From the NCBI GenBank assembly GCA_947561715.1, contig OX387205.1, positions 13,025,001 through 13,089,000 of the forward strand: 64,000 nt of DNA, written 5' to 3'. Origin of the DNA: Ascidia mentula (Eukaryota > Chordata > Ascidiacea > Phlebobranchia > Ascidiidae). Both the position numbers and the translations under genes were made by a program. The notes under the pieces were generated by a model. It was given only the letters and a program-made list of their open reading frames with translations, had not been told where the DNA came from and made no database searches. This document shows, in pieces, positions 11,766 to 23,519 of this stretch. Within the stretch, counting starts at the first letter, position 1. Each line of letters starts with the position of its first letter.

Positions 11766-11954
11766 TTGGTGCAGGATAAACAGATAAAAATGCTTTAAAG
11801 TTACTTTTTACTCGACCTGCAATTAGCAGATAGTGTAATATTTTGATAGGAATGTATTACTTTTGGGTCCCAGAGTTTTTTGTACACATACAGGAGCTTA
11901 AACATTCAGGTATTGTTACATAGAACATTTTGTATACTGGTAGTTACTAAACAG

Positions 11955-12077
11955 TTGCCCAAACCGCTCTATGTAGACTTTACACAACGTAAAATATCTG
12001 AAGTAGGAAACGAATTAATGGAGGACGTGGAAACAAATTTAAAACCTCCACCTAAAATAATACAAAGTCCCAATTGA
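11955..12077 (+). CDS. Possible small terminal exon, antisense to the 3' end of gene A
   Basis: After an acceptor-like TTACTAAACAG, 40 codons run to TGA with charged, coding-like composition (FTQRKISEVGNELMEDVETN). It lies opposite the likely 3' UTR of SLC15 gene A and has no clear upstream partner or polyadenylation signal. Probably chance or a relic; noted for completeness. Confidence 0.2.
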   Translation: MPKPLYVDFTQRKISEVGNELMEDVETNLKPPPKIIQSPN

Positions 12078-12145
12078 CAATAGTTATTGGTGCAATAACA
12101 AGACGAAAGCAGAGAAAGACAAACAACAAATTCTAAACCCTTGCT

Positions 12146-15100
12146 TTACAGTTGAGTCTGCTGCTTGTATGTTTCGTCTGGTTTATGCGGATGCTCCACA
12201 GTGACGTCACAAGCGAGATTGTCGGCGCCACCGATTTTCTCGGGCGGATCGTAGTTGTTTAGGGGAACTTCCGGACCCATTCCCATCTTTTTTAAGCGGT
12301 ACTCTTCCGCCCTCTGGCGGGCTTTTTCCTGCTCGAGAAGGATTTCCTCAGCGAATTCGTTCTCGTCTACGGGGATGTACCTAAACGACAAACCGCGATT
12401 TAAAATCCCGAAATCATTAGTTTCGGTTGCTTTTAAGATATATAAGGGGTTCGTTCTTTCGGTTCGTTCATTCCAAAATTCCAATATCTATTTATCGTTG
12501 AGAAAGCGTCCCACTCACCTGTAAGCCAGTATCGTAAACAGGATTGCGGCGACAAAGATTAAACCGGCAAAGAAAAAGAACTCGTCCGACGCCTTTTCAA
12601 ATCCCTGCGCCTCGGCCACAATCAGAACGATTATGTTGCCAAGGGAAACGGTAAAAAGCCAGATGCTGGTCAGCACCGACTTCATGCTTGGGGGAGCCTG
12701 AGGAGTGATGTAAAATTTGTTTTTTGGTGCTTGTTGCAAAACCATTGAAACCTAGTTCTGAAGGTCAGCTTCTTTTAAAAAAAAATTGCTATGTAAATTA
12801 TAGAGAAAGAAAAGCGTGTCCCTTTTTCCTGTTTGTGCTTTTGAATGTTATGTGGTTTACGTTGAAATTGTGATACTAAACCCTGATAAAATCTTGCTTT
12901 ATGGCAGACGAAATGTCGGAAGAATAAAGCACGTTAATTTATGCCAGAAGAGCATCATTCCTGTTTTAAAAGCATAATGTGATCACTATGGACGTGAGCA
13001 GATGGATGGATGAATTTTGTGCAAGTTTCGACGACCGTCCTGATCATTTAAAGTTGGGTTCTTACCTGAGTGTAGGAGAACTCCAGGCCAGTAATTGAAA
13101 GGAAGACTTCACCAATCGTGATGAGCAGAAATTGTGGGACCATCCAAGCTACGCTGATCACACTCGGGTTTAGGTCCAGCAACTAAAAGTATAACAGAGC
13201 ATGTTGGTCTTTATCATTGTTTCCCTACCGGTGGTACGAAACCACAAAAAGGTTGGGAATCACGGGCCTACACGGTGCTTCATAAACCTTTTTTTAAAGT
13301 CTTTTAAAAAGTGTTTAATTCAGGGTTTTTTAACCGCCGCCCTCAACTGCCATTACTGTGACTCACATTTGCCCACCGTTAAAATCATCAACGATTCCGA
13401 CGATATCACAGCCATAAATTGCCATTTTAACGAAATATTTTATGTTTTAAATCGTTTGTTTGGCTGCTTCCTTGTGATTATTTATTTATGCGGTCATTCA
13501 CAAACTTGAGGTTACGCTTTTGAATTTTACACTGAACATGGTTAAAAGCCACTGGTTTAAATTACCTCATGAATTTAAGTTTAACCTGAAGGAATTTATT
13601 CGTTTCCAATTGTAGGTTATGAACACAGTAACAGTAACTACTTGACCACTTACGTCGAACGTGTCTGCCTCCGTGTCCTTCAGTACAATGCTGTAAACTC
13701 CGCCAACATCAAGATTGATTGGGTACTTCAGTATGTTGCCGTCCGCAAACTGTATGATTGCCACCGCTCTGTGTAAGAGGAAGTAGCACAGGTTAGCCCG
13801 AAAAGTACTTGTTTTGCTACGTTTGCTTGAGTGTTCATGCAACTTTTACGTTAATATACAGGTGAGTGGAATTCTTGGAGAATCTACAGAAGTCACCATG
13901 TGGTGGGTGGTGGTGACCGACGCATCTTACGTGCCAGTATGCAAACATCACAAACAGTGACAGAAGGCTTATATGAGTACCATTTAGTATGTATGCATAA
14001 TATTCAAAGCAAGTATACTGCATTTGGACAAGGGCGGACCACTTTGTTAATTGAAACTGATACTTCCATTTTATCAAGAAAAAGCTGATTTTGTAGCCTT
14101 TTGTTAAACTTCTACGTATCAATACATGCGGACAAACAAGTCTGTGATTTGTGCAACATTAAAGAAGTTTAATACAAAACATATAAACTTTAACGTACTC
14201 TCCATACGGTACGTCCATTGGTTCCGATCTTTCGCCAGGATCAACTTCAACGGGTCTTTCTGTGAAAAATGTTCGGCCTCCGCCGGCCTCAGCAGTCACG
14301 CTGACGTTTTGTGAAGCGAGGTTGAGAATGCTGAATCTGCCGCCCCCGTCTTCTGTCTTGTGTGTTATCATGTTGGTCTGTAAAGTCGGCATATCTGGGT
14401 GAATATTGGAATAAAATCTAAATAATAACATAGAAACGACACAAATGGCCTTAAAATTAGAAAATAATAGCATTTATTATTTCCATGTTCATAGTTGCTT
14501 TGTATGATACGTAAGTAACTGTTTCTTGACCAATTTAACCAAACTGAGTAAACCCATATAAATTCCGGCGCTAATATATAAATATTGACACATTTCAAAG
14601 GAAAAAAAACACTAATGCGCAATACTGAACCTATCACATACTTTGTAATGGTAGTACAATAAGAACTCACAGTCTACGTCAGAGTAAACCATTACACCAC
14701 GAAAGTTTCAAAATTTGCGAATATTCCTCAAATACTTTGGAAATAGCACTCTGAAAGAGAAAATCTCCGCGAATTATGCCTCGACCAATCGATATCCACG
14801 CAGGTTTTATTTGAGCAGGTTAACTCTTAATGCAAACTAGTATGGGGACTTGTTGAAGCGTCTCTAAAGTTGTTCCAATTTTAGATTTTTTGCGGTTTTA
14901 TTACTTTTAGGAGAATTGCGAAACACTCTGTGGTTGTTGACTCAGTTTATTACCTCAATCGGGGTTCCTGGATTACCGGCGAATGTGTATTCAATTACAT
15001 CCTCCTTCTTCGCCGGGCTTGGTACGTTCACGGTCATGGTTGTACCAGTTGTCCCGTCACACGCATATTCGATTTGCGTGTCTGTTTTAAATTTAAAGAA

Positions 15101-18100
15101 ATCCAATTCGCCCGCCTGAAAAGTAATATTATTATATGTGCAAAAAAGCCATATTATTGCAAAGCTGCAGACAGGGTGTGTACACGCACTGTTTCGACCT
15201 GTAAGGTCTCATCAGTGCAGCTGTTGAGTGGCACTGCGTGTACACACCCTGTCTGCAGCTTTGCAATAATATTATTATATCAGCTTAAAACGCTACAGAA
15301 AGAAGGAGGTTTTGTGTTTTTTTTGCTGCTTTTGAGGGCGATATTGAACGTTATGCATGAAGCTGTTAAAAAAAGAGTTTATTGGGGCTTACACAGTTGT
15401 ATACATGTATTTTTACATTGGTTTACAAGCGCTTTTAAACAAAGTTTGTGTATCTTTTTACATTGGTTTATTAGAAGGTTATTGTGATTTGTATTAGGTT
15501 TAATTTAATAAACCTAAAACCAGGGGCCTTTGGTTTTTTTGATCCAGATTTGATTTACTAATCACATAGGTTTAATTTAATGTATCTTTCTTCGGAAATA
15601 TAACAAATACATCAGGTTGTACTCACTGATTTCATTGGTAGGATTATGTTGGGCGCTCCTCCGACAGATAGGGAAAGATCGCAGTCTGCTGCATTGATAA
15701 GTCGAACCCCATATTGTCCACTAGCTGGCAGGGGTGTGAGTGTTTTCTGTTCAATTAAACGTTGTTGTCAAATTTTTTTGCGAAATTTGTGAAAAATGTA
15801 ACTGAGTATGTTGCTGCGGGAATAACTTTGCTTCTACGTTACGCTTGTTTCGATTAAAACAGGGTCGAGACTTTTAGACTTTGACTTGCAGTTCAACAGA
15901 ATGCAGACAAGGCTTATTGTCCTTGGTAGAAACAGTGGCAGTGTCTGCAGCTCGCTAAAAACCCTGAAAAAGTTTTTCAATAAAGTATCACAACAACTCC
16001 CCTTGTGTCACGATTGATCACTACCAACATTAACAAAAGTCCATAAAGCCTGTTCTTACTTGCATCATCGTACTTAGTCGTACCTAATCGTACTTAACCG
16101 TACTCAATCGTACTTAGTCGCACCAAATCATATTAGCATTTATAATCGTACTTGGTTGATCACCAATGGCACAAACAACTCACATCAATTTCTATCTGCA
16201 AAATAGCAGCCGCAATAAATGATGTCCCAGCCAGAACGAGTCCGACGGTCATACGGCGAAGTGGTGGATATGGAATGTTGAAGTGACGCAGGAAGGGGTA
16301 GAGCGTTGCCTCAAACAGCGGGATCAATATCACAATGAACAATGGGTTTAGAACTTCCACTTGGTCTGGTTTGATCAGTATGGTACCCTGTATATCGAAA
16401 GATAAACTTATTATAATGTTGAAACTCCCTGAGGCTCAGAATTTGCATTTTTGTGGGTGACTGTAGTTATGACGTGGAACAGGGGACGACAACCCATGGC
16501 TCTAAAGCGCATGTGATTCTGTCAACCTATATGGTGTTGTTCAGACTGAAAAAAGTGTAACTTGCTCTTTGCATGCTAAAGATAGCCGACCCTTGACGTT
16601 GAGATTTCGTTTTAAAAAGATTTCGTACCAAATGTCCGTTGGTTTGAATCGCTTGAAGCGTCCATCTTGATCCTTGCTGGTCAAAGAGGGCCCAGAAAAA
16701 CGGCAAGGGAATAAAGAGGACCATGACGCGAAATACGTACTTCGTATCTCGTATTAACTTTTTCTGCGCGATACAAAATGAATACGTTAAAAAACATGCC
16801 TTACCGAAAGCTCAATAATTTCAAAAGTTTTAAAAAATGTCCAAAATTTCTTTGTTGAATATATTGACTATGGGTTCAAGTTCATGAACCGCATTAAAAC
16901 AGATTATTGTTTCCATGGCTTACACAATGACTATAGATATTTTGGAAGTCAATATTTCTTTCCTGTTACAGAGTGTGATCGGTTTAATTTGATTCTTCAC
17001 AGTTTCAAATCACCAACTTCATTACTTACAGGTGAGTCTGAGTACTCCAACCAATGGTCCTTATTTCTCTCCTCACTTGGGGTATTCCACCGGTTTTGAC
17101 AGGCCGAATACACACACTTACATACACGTGGTACAATGCTACCTTCCGGGGGGTACATGGTGTAATAACGTGTGCCCATCACGAACAAAACTGGTCACAA
17201 AAGTAGAATATTAGTATTAGGATTAGGTTACGCTAGTACGCCGGAATTTTTACTAGTGTTAGACTTAGACCACACTATTAAAATTGTGAAAACCAGATAT
17301 ATCATGCAGGAAAATGGAAATTGAACTTAACTTAAATCAATTTGAAAACAAATGAAATATAACACACATTTTACATCACGTGAGGTGTACTGTCAATACT
17401 TTGAAGAAACTGAAAACGAAACGTTGAACACATATTTAAAATATCGCTGAAAATGAAGATCTATCGTTCACAACTTACTCAAAGCTACGACCATCAAAGC
17501 TCCAGGCACGCCGAACGCAAGCGCGTAACATTCGTCGAAAATTGGATCCGTTTCCCCAGGATAACAATCCACGTCGGCTCGAAAAATCGGAGTTACAAAT
17601 GTGGAGATCAAACTACCGGCGTTGATGGCGAAGTAGAAGAGGGAAAAGAATTGCTTCCTGATATATGTCTACAAATTGTTGCGTTTTTATTTGACCGAGT
17701 GCTTTTTAAAATTGAAAGCACATCAGCAATTCATAATGCTTCCACCAGGAAAATATAACCCATAACAATAGAGCTTCATTTTTGTCCCAAACGTTTCAAG
17801 ACGTGCTGTCTTGGTGTTCTTTTGAAATAGGAAAGTGACGATGGCCATAAGGTAAAATATATTTTTCTAAATGTTACGAGGCTGATCTTGTATTTAACAA
17901 GTGCTTCTTGTGTACTACCATTGTTACTGAATAGGCAGTGATCTCCAGGTTGTCGTTTGCATTTATGATTTGGATCCGAACACACAATGCTACAAGTATT
18001 TTATAATATGATTTGTACCTGAAAGCCAAAGCTAGTATTCTTAACATCATCACTAACTATAACACAGCATAGTTTGAAACGTCTGCTCTATGTCCATAGC

Positions 18101-20151
18101 ATACTAGCATTGGCTTTGTTGTTCAAATCACTCAACTCTAAGTTTTTTGCACCCAAATATTATCTAGTGTTTCCACATATTGTTATTCGTGACAGAAGCA
18201 GATGGACGTCGCAGCTGTGTGTAAAAGGTTGCGGCGACTTTCCTTTCTGTTGCGAACGAACACTCTCTGCTGGTATTAACACCTAACCTGTTTCCACCCA
18301 ACATACCTGTTCTGGTTGGAACTGATCACCGCCAAACGCCGATACGCACGGTTTGATTCCACCCGACCCGACCGCTATCAGAAACAGACCGATCATAGAA
18401 AGGACCCTTTGAATATAAAGTTTGCCTGTGAGCATTTCAAATACACACACGGAGACAACTTTACGCATCAACTTACACATGAGCAACTTGCGATGGGACG
18501 TAGGGTATTGATCCGATTGTTTTTACCAAATGTCCAAGTATGTAAACGACGGACAAATATATGATGGTTTTGTATTTTCCCCAATACGAGTCAGCAATGA
18601 CAGCTCCAGCAAGCGGGAACATGTACACCAACACAGTGAAGGCATGATAAATGGCGGTGGCGGTGTCGTCATCCCAGTGTAGGTAGTTCCGAAAGTACAG
18701 CAACAGCACAGCTGGACATTAAATTAGAGCATATATAGTAGGTTGTATAAATCAATTGTTGGTTGCGCAGTGTTGTATGCCAAGTCAGGACCAGCCCACT
18801 GAAACGGCCTTAACGTGGCGTTTTCGGCTATCAAATGGTAAAAGTAGAGCAACTGCACAGCTGGACATTAAATTAAAGCATAAATTGTACAGGTTAAAAT
18901 TAGTTTCCGCATGCATAGTTACGATCACCAGTTTAAACGGCCTTAAGTAGGCGATCTTAGCTATCACATGGATTATAATGTAATGGTCTGTGGTGGATTT
19001 TTATGTGGCTGTTTACTTGATGGTTTGTAACGATCGAAAAACAGCATTTAAATTTTATGTCAGAACTTAAATGGTCATGGCAGACTTACACCGCATTCCA
19101 TAGTATGAAAACCTTTCGCAGAACTCGTTTCCCACAATCAAGGTCACGTGCTTTGGGTACTGACGCCAGGCTTCCTAAAATAACGTAGAAATCACCACAT
19201 TTGGATGCTGAATTTATTGCTGATCCAGGCATATTCATTACTATAAGACGGCTCTTCCGACAAAAATAGTTGAAAACAAAGAAAGTTTCAATGTTTCGGT
19301 TGCACAGCAGCCTTAATCAGGATCCTAACGTTGACACACAAGACTATTTTTGCGAGAGGAGCCGCCTTGTGGTAATTTTGTTGCTTAAACTTGACTTTTA
19401 TAAAAACCACTGAAACTTCCTTTGATCATTCGCCATGAAATAAGTTAAAGTTGAATTTTACTGCTTGGGAATTTTCAAAACACTCGATTTTCTGCTTTAA
19501 ATCACGTTGCTATGCTCACTTACCGACCACGTCACGCTTTCACTGCCGGATTTCGCATCGTCGTCTTCGGTGCTGGCTTTGAAGTCTGACGCTAAACAGA
19601 ACACAGGGCTGCTGTATTTGGCAGAATATATAAGTTGGAAAATATGACCATTTTATTTCCAGTGGAAATTGGCTCCACATTAGATATCAACTTCATAACA
19701 ATGGCGTAAATTTATTGTCAAAGGTTGATTTTATGTGGAGTGTTTTAAGTGTTTGGAATAAACTGTGGTGGTAACATTGTATGAACTTACCGACAAGATA
19801 TTTTTATATGGGAGTATGCTGAAATCAACATTATACCAGGACGATACCAAAATATTTGGATCGTATTAACTTGAAGAGAAATTCCAAAGCTATGAATTTT
19901 CTGACTAACGTTATGTCACGTTTTAAACAAAACTGTGTTCATCGTCAGTATATGATATACATATAATGTTAGTTGGGAAATTCCTGGCGATGGCATTTTT
20001 TTTCATAAGTACATGTACACACAGGTTTATCAACACTTGACGGCGGTAGAGATCTGTTTATTTGGCATAAATGCAAGAAGTTGTGGGGGAACTCACACGA
20101 AATGTTGCTGTCCGATGATAGCGAGTGTTTCTTCTCGCGTTTATCCTCCAT
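12146..20151 (-). CDS. SLC15A1/2-like: SLC15 gene A: proton-coupled oligopeptide transporter (PEPT1/2 type), 779 aa
   Basis: CDS complement(join(12146..12380,12519..12697,13066..13182,13654..13768,14199..14377,14954..15115,15627..15746,16184..16387,16629..16763,17030..17190,17479..17668,18307..18406,18477..18711,19090..19174,19524..19591,20097..20151)), 2340 nt. This family brings di- and tripeptides into the cell with protons. TM1 carries the ExxER motif (GNEFCERFSYYGMR, E58/E61/R62). Family signatures follow: [30 protein letters not shown] and [16 protein letters not shown]7 holds [15 protein letters not shown]. The extracellular domain spans about 412-603 and TM10-12 about 604-705. A cytoplasmic tail of about 75 residues is charged and helical. 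The N-terminus is two small exons (phase 1 then 0). Compared with B and C it has lost five introns. It is the last gene of a tandem cluster. Substrates are inferred from family only. Confidence 0.92.
15152..15274. repeat. Palindromic MITE in an intron of gene A
   Basis: Near-perfect inverted arms, 15152-15190 and 15233-15274 (ATATTATTGCAAAGCTGCAG on the left; its complement on the right). Between them lies TTTCGACCTGTAAGGTCTCATCAGTGC, a motif shared with the sites near 41405 and 45510. It has no coding capacity and is a young, foldback-type element. Confidence 0.75.
16069..16128. repeat. 10-bp minisatellite, six units
   Basis: Six tandem units of CGTACTTAAT with small changes (CGTACTTAGT, CGTACCTAAT, CGTACTTAAC, CGTACTCAAT and so on), in an intron of gene A. 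A stray unit recurs near 16146. Confidence 0.8.
18694..18975. repeat. Intronic tandem duplication that copied an exon edge of gene A
   Basis: Two copies, about 18694-18838 and 18840-18975. Both contain GCACAGCTGGACATTAAATT, which includes the 3' splice site of the gene A exon 18477-18711 and its first few codons, and both contain a 'CGGCCTTAA..GGCG' stretch. The second copy is a cut-off, decoy exon edge with a usable acceptor on the minus strand. Confidence 0.65.
19244..19368. repeat. Small MITE with terminal inverted repeats
   Basis: AAGACGGCTCTTCCGACAAA at 19245 is the imperfect complement of the right end (TATTTTTGCGAGAGGAGCCG near 19345). The 125-bp element has an internal TTTCGGTTGCACAGCAGCC stretch. 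It lies in an intron of gene A, and no target-site duplication is clear. Confidence 0.6.
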
Positions 20152-23100
20152 AATTGAATATTCACTTTGTGCTATTCATCCGCCGACAGCCACTAAAACC
20201 TGAACACAGATACAAAACGTTGCAGGTCAAGTTCTGCCGTTTATTACATGCAACTATACGAGCCTTATTTCAAAAACTACTCTTGCGGTTCAGTAACCAG
20301 CACGAATAATTTATTCCATGAGACAAAATACAGTGTGGCCTCTTTCTTAATCCTCAATTTGTCTTGTCTATAATCTATTTACCCATGGTGTCAAATGATT
20401 GCATGAACGATTAAAGAAAACTGTGACAAACATGCACGCTCCGTGCTTGCGATAGATAATGTTAAATAACTCTTTGAACATGACTTGAACTTGTTTAAAA
20501 ATAATCTGTGTACTTTTGCGCCAACCAATTTACGGTAAAGTGGTGCGAATTTCCCTTTTTCTCCCGGCAGTATTTCCTTCCCGTTCCCGCGTTTTCCTGT
20601 AAATTTTTCCAATTTTGTTCAACATCTTTCACAAAACTAGTATCGCGGCAATTTAGATGCAATTTAAGATTTAAGCTTGAGGCAATTCAACTTAAACACC
20701 CTCTACATATTCCTTATCCCGAACGCCATGTCGAACATAGTTTTGCCAGATATCTTTAGAATTGCACAGGCGAGCCTAAATGTGCCTCGTTATGACAATA
20801 CCAGGCAACTGGGAGTTGAAAACAGGTTGCGGTAACTTTTATCCATAGTCGGTTACTCGTAAAAGTCGTAAAATGGAGAAGAATAAAAACGTGTGTTTGC
20901 CTGCAAAATCGCGCGTCCGGCATTGTGACGTAAGACTTGCAATTGTTCGGCAGCTTCGGAACAATTGCGTTTGCTTTTCCGCAAACATTGCATTACTAAA
21001 GGGGGCAAATGCACATAACGTATTTAGTTAGGTGTTATCTGTTTGCGCTGTTTTTCTTTTGGACGAAAGCGTTTAAAAATGGTTGATATTTTATTTTGAC
21101 AAATACAGCGAATAGTTCGCATTTCTTTTGGTGAATAATTGTATGCTTGTCTTTAAGGGATTCAAAGAAATGCATTCCATTCATCATATTCCTATGCTTG
21201 TACACACACAGGATTGCGCAATGTCATCGGAATTTCAAACCTGCAAAGTTTCTGAAAACCCAAAGCTATTTTATGACAGACTTGGTAAATAATTGAAGTG
21301 TCTTTGTGTAGAGACTCAATCCCATGACAGAATAAAATTAATTGATCATCTTCTGTTTCAACCGCGGCAGCATCAGTTTCCGCGTTTTCGTAACCACTTC
21401 AAAAGGTCATTGACCTGCACACGTAGCAGTCGAAGTTTGCAATGCAAGCGAAGTGCTCTTTCGCCGACATCGTAAATGCCTGGTGCTGATTAACAGCTTG
21501 TTTGTCCAAGGTGAGTCGTTTGGCATCCGTAATTTAACTCCAAATCAGCCGATGCTTCATGACAAACAAACTGGTAATGATTCATGTATTTTTAGTGCAG
21601 CATAATCGTGACACAAAGCTGTGTGTTTATTTTCGCAAAGGCTTGATCGGGCATGTTGGAACTAAAATGTTGCGGGCTTACTGCGAATTCTGCTTGTCGT
21701 GACTGTGTGGTGAGGAAGATTGAAATACGGATCTCAATGTCTTGCAAAGTTGGCAACTCAGTGTTTATAACTTTCTCAATGTCCAAACACGCCTTTCTAA
21801 TTTTCCAATGTTTTTTATGAATGGGCCTTTTTCCCGAGTTCATCTGACCTTTTTCATAACTTCGCCGCGAAGAACGTGGTCCCTTTTTCCTCAAGGTTGT
21901 AAATCGTGGCGCGCAATACGAGTGGCAAATATTTGCTGTTCGCCAGAAGAGGTCGTTACCACCTCGACAGTTGCGTCCACACTTTAGCAAATCACTGCGA
22001 TCTGTGACAATTATCGCTACCACCTGTTGTTTTATGTGCTGTGGTTATGGCAAGTTGGCAATAAAATTGCGAAATTCAATCGAACCAATTACTTCTGCCT
22101 TTTTTGCGAACATTGGGAAATACAACACATACAGCAAATGCACCAATAAAACTGTAGATGCTTTATCTTTACAATCATGTTTCAGATTTTTTTATTAATC
22201 AAATCATTTCTTTGCCCAAATCAACATACTGCACATGGATTAAAGTACAGAGGTTATCGAGTCAGACTCTAAGATATCGATAATTGCGTCTACCGCTGGA
22301 TGAATAATTAAATTACGAACCCTAGCGCATTGGACGAATTGCGGAACGCGACCTTGGCATGCTGTGTCCCGGATGTACAACGACCGGTGAAATTTATTCG
22401 CAAACCTCATGTTATTTGTTTGCATTTTAGTTGTCTAAATTTCGGTTTCTTAACACCCTCATGTATTTTTGCGGTTCACAACATGAAGATAAAGATTTTT
22501 TTCGTTCATAAATCTGCTATCAAGCCACTCAGACTTCGACCCCATCCAAAACTCGTAGATCACAAGGTTGCATGCCTTAACTATAATGCAAACAGCAGGA
22601 CTTTATAGCGGCATTTCCGTATGTGCTTTACGTGCAAGTGGGAACTCAGCACCCGCAATTAAACATTAACCGACTCCGGGTAAACTGCAGGGAACGCTGT
22701 TCGAAAATATTTGCACGCTATGTCGCAAGGCACTTGTTATTGAATTAGTGCAACCTCCTAAAACGACGACCTGTGGTCCCACAGGCCTGGGCTACAGTTT
22801 TATTGTTATTTGACGCAGTTCCTGGTCTGTTTTGCGCAATTGCTAAGAGTTGGGAATTGTCCTGTTCTTGGTACTTTACTGATTTGATGAACCAAAGTTA
22901 ATATTTGAGTGTTTTCTTTTTACAAATCAAAAAGTCGAAACTCAGTTGTATTTTTTCAACACGAACATGAAACCAAACTTCAAAACTTCGTTGTTTTTCG
23001 AATGTGAAATAAACATGAGGGCAATATTTACAGAAGGAGAACCAGCCTTAGACCTCACAAAAATGTCTAAAACGACGGTAAAAACAGCCAATAAAAACCA

Positions 23101-23519
23101 ACAAAGCAAGCTGTTTCATATTCCTAATTGGTTGTAACTTGACTTGTTCTTAGTACGTTATACGGTAAATACCCCTGCTCAGCACAAATACACTATCGGT
23201 AAGGTACTGTATATCGCGACGACGCACCAGACCTTAACCACAGATGCTTGTGGCAAGCATGAGGATTCACTTCATGCGTCGAAGACATAACTTTCAAAAA
23301 CAAAATTGAAACGATTAAACAAGAGCAATACGCAGGGATGCACAGAATTTTGATTGCTGGATGACTTCACATAAAATATCGACAAGTTGCGACACTAACT
23401 ATGACGTGACATGAGTGACGTAGAATAATACGTGCATTTAATGTACAGCACGGTATCTTTAATTATGTCAGTCGTCACAGAACTTTGCTCGTAACTATGC
23501 AATAAGTGATGTTTTTGGT
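20152..23519. other. Intergenic region between SLC15 genes A and B
   Basis: Holds the promoter side of gene A (left end) and the 3' side of gene B (right end). The longest frame, 21592-22023 minus (143 codons), has no recognisable motif or splice context, so I do not annotate it. No RNA gene or repeat stood out. ATTAAA variants on the minus strand near 23437 and 23458 may serve as gene B polyadenylation signals. Confidence 0.5.

Noticed and set aside
13201..13509. Plus-strand frame of 102 codons in an intron of gene A, with AAAAAGGTTGGGAATCAC near its start
   Set aside because: The word resembles the ends of some hAT-type transposons, but I could not find a matching opposite end or a target-site duplication, so no element is called.
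14191..14198. Donor after GAGTAC (GTTAAA) for the gene A exon 14199-14377
   Set aside because: It gives the wrong phase for the next exon. The upstream GTACGT donor keeps frame and aligns with genes B and C.
21592..22023. Minus-strand open frame of 143 codons
   Set aside because: No motif, no splice context, no homology that I recognise, and composition like the flanks. Probably chance in a 3.4-kb intergenic gap.
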